NCBI GenBank assembly: GCA_038503035.1
Contig: JAVSML010024599.1
Span: forward strand, 784,055-848,054
Length of the DNA: 64,000 nucleotides
Reading direction: 5' to 3'
Source of the DNA: Crocodylus rhombifer
Taxonomy: Eukaryota; Chordata; Crocodylia; Crocodylidae
Position 1 is the first letter of the stretch. The number at the start of each line of letters is the position of its first letter. The position numbers were made by a program, and so were the translations under genes. Positions 1-12,141 of this stretch are shown one piece after another. The notes under the pieces are model-generated. The model saw only the letters and a program-made list of their open reading frames with translations. It was not told the origin of the DNA and searched no databases.

Positions 1-2880
1 ATGATAAGCAAGTGAGAGTAGTTTCTGTCACTTACTGGACAAAGATGAAAGTAAAATCTTCCGGGACTCGCAGGGAACAGAACAGTGAACAGGTTCAGAT
101 CCCTGGCTGCTGCTACTCAGTTACTTACTTCACGGAAAGATCCTTATTTCTTCATTCTGTCTTTTAGAACAAGGTGAGAATTTTATTCTGGGGTGTGTTG
201 TATGTGACAAAACATAGTATAATGTACAATGGTACTGGAAAGAAAATTGTTTTTTCTGCCAAAATGATTAAAAGAGAAGCATTGTTTATCCCAGTAGGGC
301 AAGGGGGAAAAACTGGCCCAGACAAGAAGAACTCAGACCTCAACCAGATCTTCCTTTCATAAATTTAGTCTACAGGTCTCCCTTTCTACCTACTAATGGA
401 TATTTTTTAGGATTACATTCTTAAAGGCAGGCCAAAAAGATGTTCAAAAGGAGGAGCTGGAAAAACAAACTGTGCACAAAAAATCTATTTATGGTATGAA
501 ATCATCCATACTGCCATGAGAACATTATATTTTATCTGTAATGTTTACCTGATTGAGCTTGTAAATATTGTAGAGTTTCTTTTTAAGTACTTACTTTTGA
601 ACAAGTCAAATCAATACTATGATGAATATCAAGATGTTTTTAATATCAATGTATTTACTTAGGCATCAGAAGCTGTGGTGGACTGGAGGAGGGCTAAATA
701 TTGTAGACATTTGAAAAAAATGTTTGGTCTGCAGAATGAACAATGATTTAGGAAGGTGCTTCATTTGTCTAAATTACTTCATGCATAATGAGTTAAAAGT
801 GCCTTTTGCATCATGATAAAAAGGCAAGTATAAAATAACCAAACGTAATAACCTCTGAATTTTGGTCAGTCTAGTTGCCTTTGCATCAGCATACACAGAA
901 CCCACCTCATCAGCTACCAATAAGTGGTACTGTCCATGCGTTGAAATCAAAGATAAAATCCTATTTAAATAGCTTTTGCCACAGTAAATGTTTGAGTTAA
1001 TAATTCTTACCATAACTGTCTGCTTAATCTCTGCAGCATGTAGAAACCAAGCACCAGTGTCAATACCAAAAGCCAAATTATGTTCAACTCTCCGGTCTCT
1101 CAGATGCTGTAAATAAGGACAGACAAATGCCTGTTAATAGCAGTGGAGAAGTAAGAGAATTATAAATCTCTATCAAAGTTGTAAAATAGAATGTATATTG
1201 GCTCCGTACGAAGGCCCAGATGTTCAACATGACCAGACTCCAAGTCAGGACAAAACAAGAAAATCCCACGAGAGCTAGTGCCCAGAGGGATCCTCAGTGT
1301 TACAGACTGATAGAAAGCCCACCAGTGAGGCTGAAAACCAACCTGAGCTTATGCAGTTCTCACCACTGAAAGAGCTTGGCAAATTTCTCAGGAAAAGATG
1401 ACTAGAGATAAATAACAGAAGAGAGAGGAAACGTGGGAATGGTTAAAGCAAGTGAAGGCTTGGCATAAACATGATAGTGTGGGCCTGAAATCTGGTTGTT
1501 GTACCTGGCCTTACGAGACCCCAGGCTGGAGCTTACAGCAGAAGTTAGAGGCAGCCCCTTTTTCCTTCTCTTATCCACAAGGGCTACACTACTGTTGTTT
1601 TAGAAATATTTTCCTCACTTTTCTTGTCAGCGGTCCCTGAAGAACTATTGCTGGTCATTTTTCCTTTTCTGCGTTTGTGACTTTAGCACCGGCTGCTGAG
1701 AAAAGAAATGAGAGGGTTCTGCTTTTCTTCTAATTCTGCTTTTCTTCCAACCACTTGGTGCAAGGAAATGTTTTGTTTGGGGTCAAGTGGAATGTGCTGT
1801 TTGATTTGAAACAACATTCGGAGGGTTATTATTTTCCCTTTTATTTTTAACTAAAAAAAAAAAAGGCGTTTTGATCCAAAGATCAAATTGATTTCCCCCA
1901 AACCCTGGCTTTTCCATTTGGCTGCCAACCTGAAAAATCAGTTATTTGTGTTGCCCTACTCAGGTTTCCTTTTATATCCAGATCCTTATAAAAATATGCA
2001 GAATGGCTACCTTAAATTCCTGCTTTTTGTACGTACTCAGCAAGTTCCTCCGAGCATCTGAAGCGATAGAAAAGAAGTGTGCACACTTACGCTGAGCGGA
2101 GATTGGAGGTGACGAGACGGGGTTTTGGCAGCGCTTCACGTCGCTGGGTCAGAATTCTCATTCCTCTCGTTTCCTTTCTCAGCAGCCAGCAAAATGGGTT
2201 GACATGAGGAAAATGTCTGCCAAGGAACTTTAACAGGAGGCAGTTTTTAATTAACAGAGGCCAAAGAAGGTGATAACCCCAAGGGTAGCAAAGAGAAATT
2301 AACATGGAAAAGCAGTTCCACGCTTTCGTGGGTCCCAAAAGGCCAGTCATATTAGTGGTGTCTGTTCTGATTGAACCTTTGCTGTGTCTTTTTATTGATT
2401 CACTTGTCAGAATCTGACAAAAACACTGCTGGCCGTCAGTTGTTTGCTCCTGGTGGCAGCTTATGGCTAGAAACAGCTTCGTTGTAAAACATTCAGCATA
2501 GCAAGGTCTGTCATTGTGGTTAGCATTTCCCAGAAATGATTAATTTTGTTCGACTTAGAGCAAAAACTAAACTGCACTAAAATAAAAGCCGACTGAAATG
2601 AAAGCAAACATGGCCCACGCATTCTCTCCAAGTCACCATTTCATCCCATTAACTGTTTGCCTGGGCTTAGAGTAAAAAATTTAATTACTAAGCTATTTTT
2701 AAAGTCAGATTTCAGGGACTATAATCATGTTGCCGAGAGATTGTAGTCATACCTGGCACTTCCGGAAAGTGTTTTAAAAAAATAATATCCTGTGGATAAA
2801 TATTTCAAGTTTCCATTCCTAGGCTGAAAATGAATAATAAATGGAACTGGTGAGAGCTTGAGGAAAAATCTGCCTTGCCA
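1..2880. other. AT-rich non-coding DNA, no feature recognised
   Basis: I see no gene, RNA gene or recognisable repeat here. Open frames are all about 100 codons or shorter, without family motifs. Stretches around 2,370-2,720 look like unique, non-repetitive AT-rich sequence and could hold conserved non-coding elements, but nothing in the bases alone proves this. Confidence 0.5.
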
Positions 2881-2886
2881 GCAGTA

Positions 2887-2931
2887 AATAGATAAATAAA
2901 TAAACGAAAATGTAAATGTAATAAATAAATT
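2887..2931. repeat. degenerate (AAAT)n simple repeat
   Basis: Short AAAT/AATA runs broken by a few substitutions. This is ordinary simple-sequence DNA. Confidence 0.7.
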
Positions 2932-2962
2932 AAGATGATGCAGCGTTTATGAGCTTTAAGAA

Positions 2963-2992
2963 GCTGATCCAATGTCAGCTGAAGTCAATGGG
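2963..2992. repeat. fragment of a dispersed short palindromic repeat
   Basis: The sequence reads CTGATCCAA followed by GAAGTCAATGGG. The same wording recurs, more completely, near 11.44 kb and 21.69 kb. I recall it as a short, partly palindromic interspersed repeat common in turtle and crocodilian genomes. Only one arm is present here. Confidence 0.5.
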
Positions 2993-5900
2993 CTCTGTAG
3001 CCAGTTGTAGGAGAGTATGCCTGCTGCACTTTTGGTTCCAAACAAAAAAGAGCATATAGTTTAATCATATTTGAACACATCATATTTGAGCTTTATACAT
3101 AGTGTCCTATGTTTTCCTTATTGCCTCCTGCTTCCCACTGCCATGTCATTATTGTCTTTTTTTCAAATGTAAGTCTTTTCCCAATATTCTTCTTGGAATG
3201 TGAAACCCTAACCTTCATCGCCAGTTAAGGAGTTGATATATTCAAAAGTAAGAGTGATCCTCCCACTGCAATTTAAGGAACGCCAGCCTCAGACTTTCAT
3301 AGGTTTGAAATGTTCACATATGCACACTTCCAAGTTCTGTCCTTGGAAAAGCAGCATGAGCATTGCTTGTTGACTTCAGTGGGAGTGACACCTTTATAAG
3401 ACAACAGGGGCTGGCCTCCATGCAGCGCACTACATTTTTTCAATCCACTTCACATAAAAACCATAAATCCAAAGCTTCTCAAAGTGAAATACTGATGGCT
3501 ACTTATTTTCACCAAATGTAGGCAAATGTTTGCATAGCACACTACATGAAAAATCTCGCGTCAGAGTGCAGCTTTTCTGTGTTAATTTACTTATCTTCCT
3601 CAACACTGGAAGAACCAGATATAAGGGGGAATGGGTACATAGCCAACATGCCTATTAAGGCTTATGTTTCTATTGGTTTTTTTTTTTTCACGTGGCTCCA
3701 TTTAATACCAAAGTTGCTGATATACCTTGGAATGAAGTCACCTGTTCACTTCTAGAAAGTAGATTAAGACGCCTGGTTTATTTTTAAAAGTTCAGCGAAC
3801 AGGTATCAAACATCTGTTTTCCATTAATGTGCCTTGAAGATATTTTAAAAATAGCTGATTCAATTAGAGTTTTGTTACAATAATTTCCCCATCTCCATGG
3901 TAACTTCCCACTAATATTTACCTTAATGTCATTAAAATGGTTTAGATATAAACCTCTAGAACAAGGATTTTTGTTGTTGTTGGGGTTTTTTTATAATGGA
4001 AAGGTAAGTGATTTAACAATAGAAACACTAGTAACAAATAGGATTAATACAGCTAGGGAGGCATTATGTTATTAGTCCAATTTATACTTCTGAACCCATA
4101 AATGTTATATGTGCTCTGTATTGTTTGATTTGTATCCATAATGATAACCCTTCCTGAGCCCACAGAGAAGAATGGAGTAGACGTGTTACAAGAAAATGGA
4201 AGGAGATGATTTTGAGTCATTGTTCTTTTCAGACCTCAAAATAAAAATAAAATACGCCCCCCCCCCCCACACACACACTCTCGGCTTCCAGCTGAAAAAC
4301 GTAGTACATCTATAGCGGTGTTGCTTTTTGTTATGATTTTTGTATGTCATCGTTTCAGTCGAGACAATGGATGTCGAGAAAACATTTATCCCCTCTGAAA
4401 ACAAGTCTTAGAGGAAATATTGACAAATGATATTTTAATTGGTTTGACCTCTAAAGTGATTAAATAATCATGAAACCTCTTCTGTTTAACAACTGCTTGT
4501 GGTACTTTATATTCTTGCCTCAGAGTGTAGCAGTTTCTAGCTAGTAACAGTGTGATTGATTTTTCCATATCAGATACAATGTTATGGTCTATTGTTTCCA
4601 TAGCAAACATACAGCATCTGTCTTCAAACTCAGACTGCAGTCCTGCACTATCCAGTAATACTTTATGTGACCACATCCTTCCATTACAAGTATGAGTGGA
4701 TTAATATTGATTTTTTCCTCTTGTCCAAGACTGTAGGTCCATCTTAACAGCAATAAATTACAAAGCTGAAACAGGAGGCTATGCTTGCTCCTCCTGGCTT
4801 CTCATGGCTGAGATTATTACTTTGTCTCGAAACCAATTTCTATTGTTTTTAACCCATTACTGGACTAAAAGCTCTGTTCAGGTTTAAACACTTGTTTGGA
4901 AGATGTGGCCAAAAACAATTCACAGTTTCCAGTAAACCCAGAGCCCTTGGTTCCAGTAAAAGCTCTTGACTTTTTCCAGGAGTTGGCAAGAGTAAACTCC
5001 TTTAGCTTGCATGCATCAATGTGGAAATAATGCAGGTTATGAGAAGCAAGTGATGAGGATTCCAAGATGTAAGAATCTGCTACTCATGTAGGATGATAGA
5101 GGGAGAAAATGCTACTGCTTTAGTACTTTAGATTCTGTCTGCTAAATGGATATATTTCCTTTTGCATATGATCAGTGCTATGAGAATAAATCACAGGAGT
5201 GCCTTTGTTCGGGGCTAACAGAAACTCTGATCCTGTTTTTTCCAGAGATATCTAAGCCACTCCACCCCCTACACCTGTTTATGCCAACAGTCTTCTGATG
5301 GTGTGTGCTATGTGAAATACGAGTATTAAGTAAGGGATTTGCCAGGGATTTCTTAATAACTGAAACTCTTCTACATAATGTCTTGAATTAGCTAAAGATA
5401 TACTTGCCAATCATGTTCTTTTACAGAGTGGTAACTGTAACCTGGTAGACTGTGTCTTATAATGAAATGCCTGCTAACGCTATAAATATAAACTTAAATT
5501 TATAAAACTATAAATGTCTCTAATAAAATGTGAACAACAGAGTTCAATATTTTATGCTAAATACAATTTTGTAAAAAGAAGTTACATGCTAAACAGATAT
5601 AAGAAAGTAGGAATAGTGTTAGAAAAAGAGGGAGGTTTGTAAAAGTAACCAGTATTGGAATACTGTATTTTAATAATTTTAAAAACAAATAAAAAAAGGG
5701 GGTATCCACCAATTCTAAACTTTCCCCAAACCTCACCATGGTAGTTTATGAACTTTGCAAGACTGTCTTGATTTCTCTCTCTCCTCCTGTAAACTTCCTA
5801 AGATCTTTTCGACTAACTAATTCAGAGGGGCATAACCTTTCATAAACTCTGTAAATTAGTTAGTGCCACTCTGCATTGCCATCTGCCTGATCTGAGGTTA

Positions 5901-6500
5901 ACATAACTACATCTGCTTGTAAGATCTGTATGTGAAGGACTGAAGTCAGTTAACTTTCAGGTTGTTTGTAAGTTTGCCTAGAAACACCAAATGCATCTGG
6001 CAATAAAACCACCCATCCTAGCTTTTAAACAAGCACTGAACCTCACCAACCTTGTCAGCAGAAGCAAACTTTGTGGCCCAAAGCACATTGAATGCATCCG
6101 GACCATGCTAGGACAAGAAATGTAAAACCTACCAACACATCTCCAACACTCCCACAATAACTACATCCTGCAAGAAAACCATTACCTTTCCTGTATCTTA
6201 CACCTGCATTTCCAGAAAGGTAATGTCTCATCCAGTGCACTAAATGCCCCAATGGAAAATGTGAAGGAGAAACCAAACAACAACTGCACACCAGAATGAG
6301 CACATACTGAAACTCTATCAAAGACAAAAATACCCAGTTACCTGTGGGCGCAGACTTCTTATAGGACAATCACTCTCTCTCCAATCTCTCAGTTCCAGTC
6401 CTCAAAGGGAATTTACAAAACACCTTTTGTGGACAAGCCTATAAACTTCACTTCATAAATCTACTGGATACAAAAAAATTGTGGACTAAATATAGACATT
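2993..6500. other. AT-rich non-coding DNA
   Basis: No gene seen. The stretch has a poly-C run near 4,259-4,268 followed by ACACAC, and a good RFX X-box-like word at 3,891-3,904. A minus-strand frame of 96 codons at 4,386-4,676 matches no family I recognise and probably occurs by chance. A half-copy of the 'TTGACTTCAGTGGGAGT' type repeat lies near 3,369. Confidence 0.45.
3891..3904. promoter_or_regulatory. candidate RFX X-box
   Basis: ATCTCCATGGTAAC fits the X-box plan of two imperfectly inverted half-sites around a central AT (GTHNYY-AT-RRNAAC), with one mismatch at the first base. A single site in non-coding DNA is weak evidence of function. Confidence 0.25.
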
Positions 6501-6826
6501 GGATTTATAGCACATTATAACCCGCCTGCCATTTGATAACCCCCGGTAACCTCTCTACATTTTACCAGCTACTTTCTAGTTTTACATTCCTCCTTCTCCC
6601 CCCCCCCACCTACGTGTCTCACACTTATTTTCTCCCATTCCCTCTTATCCTCACTGCCATGCATTTGCATTTTCACAGACCTGCATTTTGTACATTGGTT
6701 TCTATTCCACCAATGTAGAACACGTAACACCAGCAGAGTCTCTCTAAGTCTGAAGAAGGGTGTTTGTGCCTTAAAGCTTGCAAACAACAATTTTTCCAAC
6801 TATTTAGTTGGTCTAATAAAACATAT
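6500..6826 (+). repeat. retroposon copy with GAAGGGTGTTTGTG tail
   Basis: The 3' end (6,749-6,826) reads GAAGAAGGGTGTTTGTG, then AAAGCTTGCAA, a T-rich spacer, and TTTAGTTGGTCTAATAAAA. A second, independent copy of the same tail lies at 26,129-26,206, so this is a dispersed family. I know this ending as a common reptilian retroposon terminus of LINE/SINE type. The pyrimidine-rich sequence before it (from about 6,500) may be the rest of the unit, but its 5' edge is not visible. Confidence 0.55.
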
Positions 6827-7813
6827 GACATTTACCCAAAGAACCTTGTCTGGGTATAAAATGAGTTGAGGGTTCTGCCTAATAGATCAGACACATGGCA
6901 GCAATCTGCAGTTAGGATCAACGTAGCAGATATTCCGCCCCACTGATCTCTGAATCCATTTGTATATGTTATCCTAGGTATACAGGGGAGATAAACTGTG
7001 GAAATGACCATGAAGGAAAAGGAGAACAAAACTGATTACTGGTTAATTTATGAGTACTAGTAAATTCAACTATGCAAGTCTGAAAAGCTAAAGGAATACT
7101 GCAAGTGAGCTTTTCCATTGTTGTGTTAGAAAAAATTGAACTCTTTTCTAAATGTGTTCCTTTTAGGTGAAACTGCTGTAGTTTGTGCATTCCTAATATC
7201 TTTATGATTAAACTTGTAGAGAGAGGCAAATAAATCTCAAGAAATTAGTTCCTTTTCCTATTTACAATTTTTTTTCTTTACAAGAATCTATTTACAAGCA
7301 TCTTTCTTATTTGCTTGCTATTTGTAATTGTTCAGCTAGGCATTTGTGTGTGTATTGATCTGAACCTGTATTATGAATGATTTAATATTTAGGCTGTGTA
7401 ATTAGCCACATAAGAAACCTGGTATTTTTTGTCACTAGATTTGATGGCCTAATCTCTGTAGTGGAACAGATATTTTAATTTTCTCAGGGTAGAGGGGGAA
7501 ATGAACTCTATTCTACTCAAGGTCTTATACTTCACTCATTGTTATGACATATGAATGCCTCACTCTAATGTAATAATGTTAGTGGCTGATAAGCAGGACA
7601 CAGGAATTTAAATTGGACTTTTAAAACGCTTTCATTTTCTCATTTCAATTAAGACAAACACCTTGAATTTAGAAATACATGTTAAATTCTGATTGAGGGA
7701 GGAAAAGAAACATTTAGTAAGTAATCAGGATTGGATCACTAAATGTACAATGACTATTACCTGTAAACTGATCCAAGCATGGTCCCTAATGTTTGCTATG
7801 GGTTAATGTAGCA

Positions 7814-8044
7814 GTCTAAGCCAATGGCACTCGGGATTTTGGCCCTGTGGGCCAGATGAATGGCATTGGGCCAGTCTGTGAGATAGCATCAGGCTCCATG
7901 CTGCCCTGTGTGCCAGATCTGGTGCACAGGGCCAAAGCCCTCAAGGCTCCACATAGACCTGGGGGAGTTTTGTGGGCTGGATGACATGGTACTGGAAGGT
8001 GGATCTGGCTTATGGGCCAGGTGTTGAGAATCCAAGGTTTAAGC
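7814..8044. mobile_element. hAT-like MITE with 8-bp target duplications
   Basis: The element body is 7,822-8,036 (215 bp). It starts CAATGGCACTC and, read from the other strand, starts CTTGGATTCTC. These imperfect terminal inverted repeats match at 8 of 11 positions and resemble hAT termini. It is flanked by GTCTAAGC (7,814-7,821) and GTTTAAGC (8,037-8,044), 8-bp duplications with one difference, as expected for hAT insertion. The interior is rich in GGGCCAGAT/GGCCCTG words and has no transposase frame, so it is non-autonomous. The mismatches suggest an old insertion. Confidence 0.65.
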
Positions 8045-8221
8045 TTTGCTTATTGTCTTTGCTTTTGAATAAGATTTTGTTTTGTTTTGTTCTGGTCTGT
8101 TTTCCTGCAAAATTATGTGTTCTTCAGTTTGGTTATACAATTGTTATTAAAGCTTATTTAAAAACATGGTATTATATGAGACCTATTTGAGAAGTGATTT
8201 GGCCATGATTAAAGTTTTATG

Positions 8222-8252
8222 AAAAGGTGATTAAATGATTAAATCACCTTTT
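8222..8252. repeat. 11-bp perfect inverted repeat (hairpin)
   Basis: AAAAGGTGATT is followed 9 bases later by its exact reverse complement AATCACCTTTT. It lies about 180 bp past the hAT-like MITE. The function is unknown and it may be a remnant of a palindromic MITE. Confidence 0.6.
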
Positions 8253-9600
8253 ATGAGCTTCTTACCCAATCAAAGCATAGAATTCATCAAGACTGGTTTG
8301 TATAATGTATATACTTGACCTTATTGAGGACAATGTGGAGACACATCACCCAGCATGAGCATGGAAAATGATAGCTAGCGTAATAATGCAGTGAAGCAAT
8401 GTTTGTATACCACAAGCCTGCTTCCCCTCAACAAAAAGAGGGGGAAGGGTAGTTATTCTCCTCTCCCATTCCCTTGTTTCTATGTACCTGTGAATAAGCC
8501 AAGGAAAGAAGTCACCACAGTTGGTTCTGTGTTTTGTGTTGGCTTTTTTTCTTGACTGGGGCCTTGAACATATGGGAGTGACCCTATTTGGAACTCTAGA
8601 TGGACCTCATAAAAATTTGAAACATACTATTCTGACACACAAAAAATGGATTAGCTCTTGCATTATTATTACCATAAAGTATTATCAACCCCTGAAACAT
8701 ATTTTTTTCATATTCAAAGACTTTTGACGGTTCACAGATTTTAAGGCTAGAATATGGCATTAAATTATATACTCTGGCCATTCATTTATGGCACAAGCCA
8801 TATAATCCCTGTATAGAGCCTAGTTACTCGAAGATTTTTTAAAAACATTCTTCTTTTAAAAGAGGTAATTGCCAAAAAAAAATACTTTCTACCCCCTTCA
8901 TGATATTTATGATATGGCCCTCAATCTTGAGTAGTATAGTGATTTCCTCTAACCTCTCTGAAACATGGGTGAAAACTTTGAAAGAGTAGCTGTGGTAATT
9001 GTTCCAGTATGAAACTGTAAAGCAGGCTATATTTAGTTTCAGGTACATAAGTCAAAACTTAACAAATGTTTGTCAAAAGATTTTGTAGAATACACAAACG
9101 TAAAACAATGAATGATTGAGTAAAAGCAAGAAAAGGACCTAAAAATATGCAATACAGTTAAGATTATGTTTTGCTGAAAGATGTGGAGAATGTTATTTTT
9201 AAGAGCCTCTGGAATGAGCTAATTAGAATCAGTTACTGAGCTGTGAAAAGGCAAAGCGGATTGGGTAAAGCTAACCCAGTGAATGACGCAGACCTCTGTC
9301 AGATTTTGGCTCTGAGTAATTATTGAACAATATAAGAGAGACATTTTCTGAGGCTGTAAAGGGTTACATAGTGAAGGGAATTATTAGGACTTCTGCTTCT
9401 TTTGTTCAGAAGTTGGGAAGTGTATCCTGAATGAAGTATAATAAGAAAATAGCAAGAAAAACAATATGCCATGCATATGATGCATGAACTATACCATGAG
9501 CAACTGGATTCTGTTCAAATAGTTCCTATGGAATGCTGCGCAAGTCACTTAAATAGAAACCTAGCCTATTCTACCTTCCAGTCCTACATACTTTTCTTAC
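8253..9600. other. AT-rich non-coding DNA
   Basis: No gene or clear repeat is visible. A weak MIR-like phrase (GCGCAAGTCACTTAA near 9,539) is too short to call. Confidence 0.4.
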
Positions 9601-9739
9601 TAGGCTCCAATCTCAGTCTGTGTAGATTATACATTCCTGAATGTTGAGCATTTCCCCTACCTAGTAAAGGCCTTTCCCAAAAAAGTAAACATGGATGACC
9701 ATATTCAACAGTGGATAAAATCTGCCATTACTGCCTTTG
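9600..9739 (+). pseudogene. LINE ORF2 remnant, upstream part (interrupted)
   Basis: One frame reads VNMDDHIQQWIKSAITAF at 9,686-9,739. This resembles the region after the reverse-transcriptase core in non-LTR elements of the kind that reads 'D..I..RI..A..AF..L'. The reading stops where the MITE at 9,740 begins and resumes beyond it at about 10,491. The LINE clade is not determined. No intact ORF, start or RT catalytic box is visible upstream, so the copy is probably 5'-truncated. Confidence 0.6.
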
Positions 9740-10490
9740 AGGCTAAGTATAGATGATCAAAAAGCCTGACACTGAATCAATTCAGTCTTTGTAGATTAGT
9801 CTAAACTGCAGAGATTAAGCTGAGAAACAACTGGACAGACATACACTTTTGATTAAGGAAATGCAGCCACACACCTGCAGTGGCTCAGGCCAGAAGCTGG
9901 GGGCGGTGCTAGAGCATGGCTTTCTGATGCATACCCAGCATGGGCTTTGTGTTCACTTCTTCTTCCTGTTCCCCCCAAGATCTCTGGGATTTGCAGTCCA
10001 GAATTACAACGACAGGACTCTGTAAGGTTGCTTATCACTTCCTCTCTCTACTTCTAGGTGCCTCTGGGATTTTTAGTCCACAGTTGCAATCAGCGATAAG
10101 TTTTTAGCAGGGCAGGACAGCACAACTTGGGGGAAGGTAGTTTAATTCCCCTTCCTAGCCCCAGATCTGGGTCAAGGTTTGCCTGGGGGGGCAGTCCCTC
10201 TCCTCCGCCCTCCCAACCCTCCTCTACTGGAGCAGATAGCCCAGCCCAGGGCTAGAAAGCATTCTGGGGAACTGTGATTTAACTTGAATCAGGAAGGGGT
10301 CTGGGACAGAAGTTTCATAAACCATTTTGACCCAAATCAGTTAATGATACTACATTCAACCAGGTTTATCTTAGAACAGTTTCAGCCATTTTGAAACTGG
10401 CTTGTGTGCACTGCGCTTCTCTTCTGTTACAGGTTTAAACCAGTTTCTGTTGACTTTAACCAGTTTATGTGTAACTTCTGTCTGTAGCCT
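9740..10490. mobile_element. ~750-bp non-autonomous DNA transposon inserted in a LINE
   Basis: The ends are AGGCTA (9,740-9,745) and TAGCCT (10,485-10,490), a perfect 6-bp inverted pair that extends imperfectly inward (GGCTAAGTATAGATG against GGCTACAGACAGAAG). The limits are also fixed from outside: the LINE reading on the left and right aligns to neighbouring parts of one ORF2 once this block is skipped. The interior holds a GC-rich middle with three GGGAwTTGTAGTCC-like words and a near-palindromic AGGTTTAAACC motif near 10,430. No transposase frame is present. No clear target duplication is seen, so the superfamily is open. Confidence 0.6.
9981..10280. promoter_or_regulatory. cluster of ZNF143/SBS-like words inside the MITE
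   Basis: Three words resemble the ZNF143 motif read as GCATTCTGGGAATTGTAGT: CTCTGGGATTTGCAGTCC (9,982-9,999), CTCTGGGATTTTTAGTCC (10,062-10,079) and GCATTCTGGGGAACTGTGAT (10,259-10,278). A closer match lies at 48,570. The similarity may reflect transposon sequence, not factor binding. Confidence 0.3.
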
Positions 10491-10985
10491 GGATGTCTTC
10501 AAAATCTTGTCTTTGATCATGACATCAGGACTGAAACCAAACTTCTCATCTACCAGGCTGTAGCCATTCCTATATTGTTGTAGGGGTGTGAAATACATTA
10601 GAAACACCTGAAAGCTTTGGAATGTTATCATTAGTGATGTCTTTGAAAAAATCCTCCATATCAATTTGAAAAACAGAAGAAAGAGTGCCAGAGTTCTGGC
10701 TCAAGCAAACACTATCAGCATTGAAGCCATATATATACAGCACCAGCTCCATTAGATAGGACATGTTATATGGATGCCTGACAGCTGGTGCCCAAAACAG
10801 GTCCAGTACTCCCAAGATTACTGATGGTCACCACTCTAGAGGTGGGCAAAAGGAGAGGTTCAAGGATACCTTGAAAGCTAATCTGCGGCAATGTGATATT
10901 AACATCAATACCTGGGAGATTCAAGCACTGAATAATCTCCAATGGTGCTCCAATGTACAGCAAGGCATCTATCACTTGAAAAAAG
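10491..10985 (+). pseudogene. LINE ORF2 remnant, C-terminal part
   Basis: Just after the MITE, one frame reads CLQNLVFDHDIR and runs on through TETKLLIYQAVAIPILL to a stop at about 10,584. This matches the thumb/connection region of non-LTR ORF2 proteins (usual form 'K...YRAVVLPTLLYG'). A second frame at 10,763-10,999 contains HHSRGGQKERFKDTLKANLR followed by TWEIQALN, the basic 'GGQKKRFKDTLKA' tail near the ORF2 C-terminus of the same class. Several frameshifts and stops separate the blocks, so the copy is dead. The clade is unlike CR1 and is not determined here. Confidence 0.7.
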
Positions 10986-11435
10986 TCTCATCACTATGAG
11001 GTGGATAGATGAGAGAGACAGAAGGGAAGAGTTGTGACCCAACATCACCATTATCTATTCCTTTCGTCTATTTGCCACATCTGCAGTCAAACGTGGATCT
11101 CAGATTTGCTTCTTCAGTTATCTCCCTATTTATTGGAAGACTGTCATCCTAGTATTGAGCAACTGCTGACAGTGAGGTTGCTTTGTATATGTTTTGTTTC
11201 TAATTTAATGATGCCTCAATTTGTAAAGTGGCCAAAAAAAACTTCTTTAGTTTAAGCCAAAAGAGTATAAGTATCTGGTTGTTAACATGGGCATGAGCTG
11301 GCTGCCTGCTAGACATAAACAAAAAGGAACTCTACTTGCCTGGGAGGAGAGAATGTGTATATACTTGTGCTTCTAAAAGTATGGAAAAAGTTGTACTTTT
11401 CTTCTTGAGTTGGGGATATTGTAATCAGTACTCGA

Positions 11436-11506
11436 GGGACTGATCCAATCTATAAAAGTAAATGGAAAGGCTGCTATTGATTTAATTGATGTATGGATTG
11501 GGCCTG
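11436..11506. repeat. short palindromic interspersed repeat, full copy
   Basis: It begins GGGACTGATCCAA and ends TGGATTGGGCCTG, with AAATGGAAAGGCTGCTATTGA in the centre. The two halves are imperfect reverse complements. It matches the plan at 21,685-21,747 and the half-copy at 2,963. It resembles the common reptile/bird repeat with 'GGCCTGATCC...GAAGTCAATGG'. Confidence 0.55.
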
Positions 11507-12117
11507 TACTCAGCATGGAACAACAGAATTACTTGAACTGCAGGGGAAAAAAGCAAACTCTTAAGAAAAGTCTTCCTATGTAATCAAGAAAAAAACGGCA
11601 TAGTACTACTTTGGAACATATTTAATTCTCAAGTTGCTCTTAAAGGAGACCGGCTGTTTATTTCTATCTTCTGAGGAAGCTCAGGGCACAGTGGGTAAAA
11701 TGTCAGCAATAAATAAGAGAAATGGGTGCTGTAAACTTTAACAAAAGACATCTGTCTTTAATAGTGACGATAGAAAGTGAGGAACATTTGTAAATGCAAA
11801 AATATTGCAGATAAGAAGTAGCTTTATGCTCAGTCATTTTACTACTTTATATAACTGCACACACAACAAGGTTTGCACTGGAAGAAAAATGTTCCATGCC
11901 ATTCAGATACAAAGTGAAGTCTTAGCCCCAGTGAAGCCCAGAGCCCATAGTAAAATAGGGTGTATATAGTCAAAAAAGAACAAAAAAAAAACTGCACAAA
12001 AAACAGCTCAAGGATATAGAACTGATTACTTTTTTCATATTTCATTGCATTAAAATCCAAATATTTTTCTTTTCTTTTTTTTTTGATGCTGCCACAGAAT
12101 TCCCACTTGGGTGCTGC

Positions 12118-12141
12118 AGTGTGTCACAGAAGTGACACACT
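12118..12141. repeat. 10-bp perfect hairpin, 4-base loop
   Basis: AGTGTGTCAC and GTGACACACT are exact reverse complements separated by AGAA. There is no poly-T tract of terminator type and no adjoining gene, so this is recorded as structure only. Confidence 0.6.

Noticed and set aside
4386..4676. 96-codon minus-strand frame with protein-like composition
   Set aside because: No family is recognised, there are no flanking splice signals in phase, and this length is expected by chance in 64 kb.
9485..9560. MIR SINE
   Set aside because: Only one phrase (GCAAGTCACTTAA) resembles MIR, which is too little.
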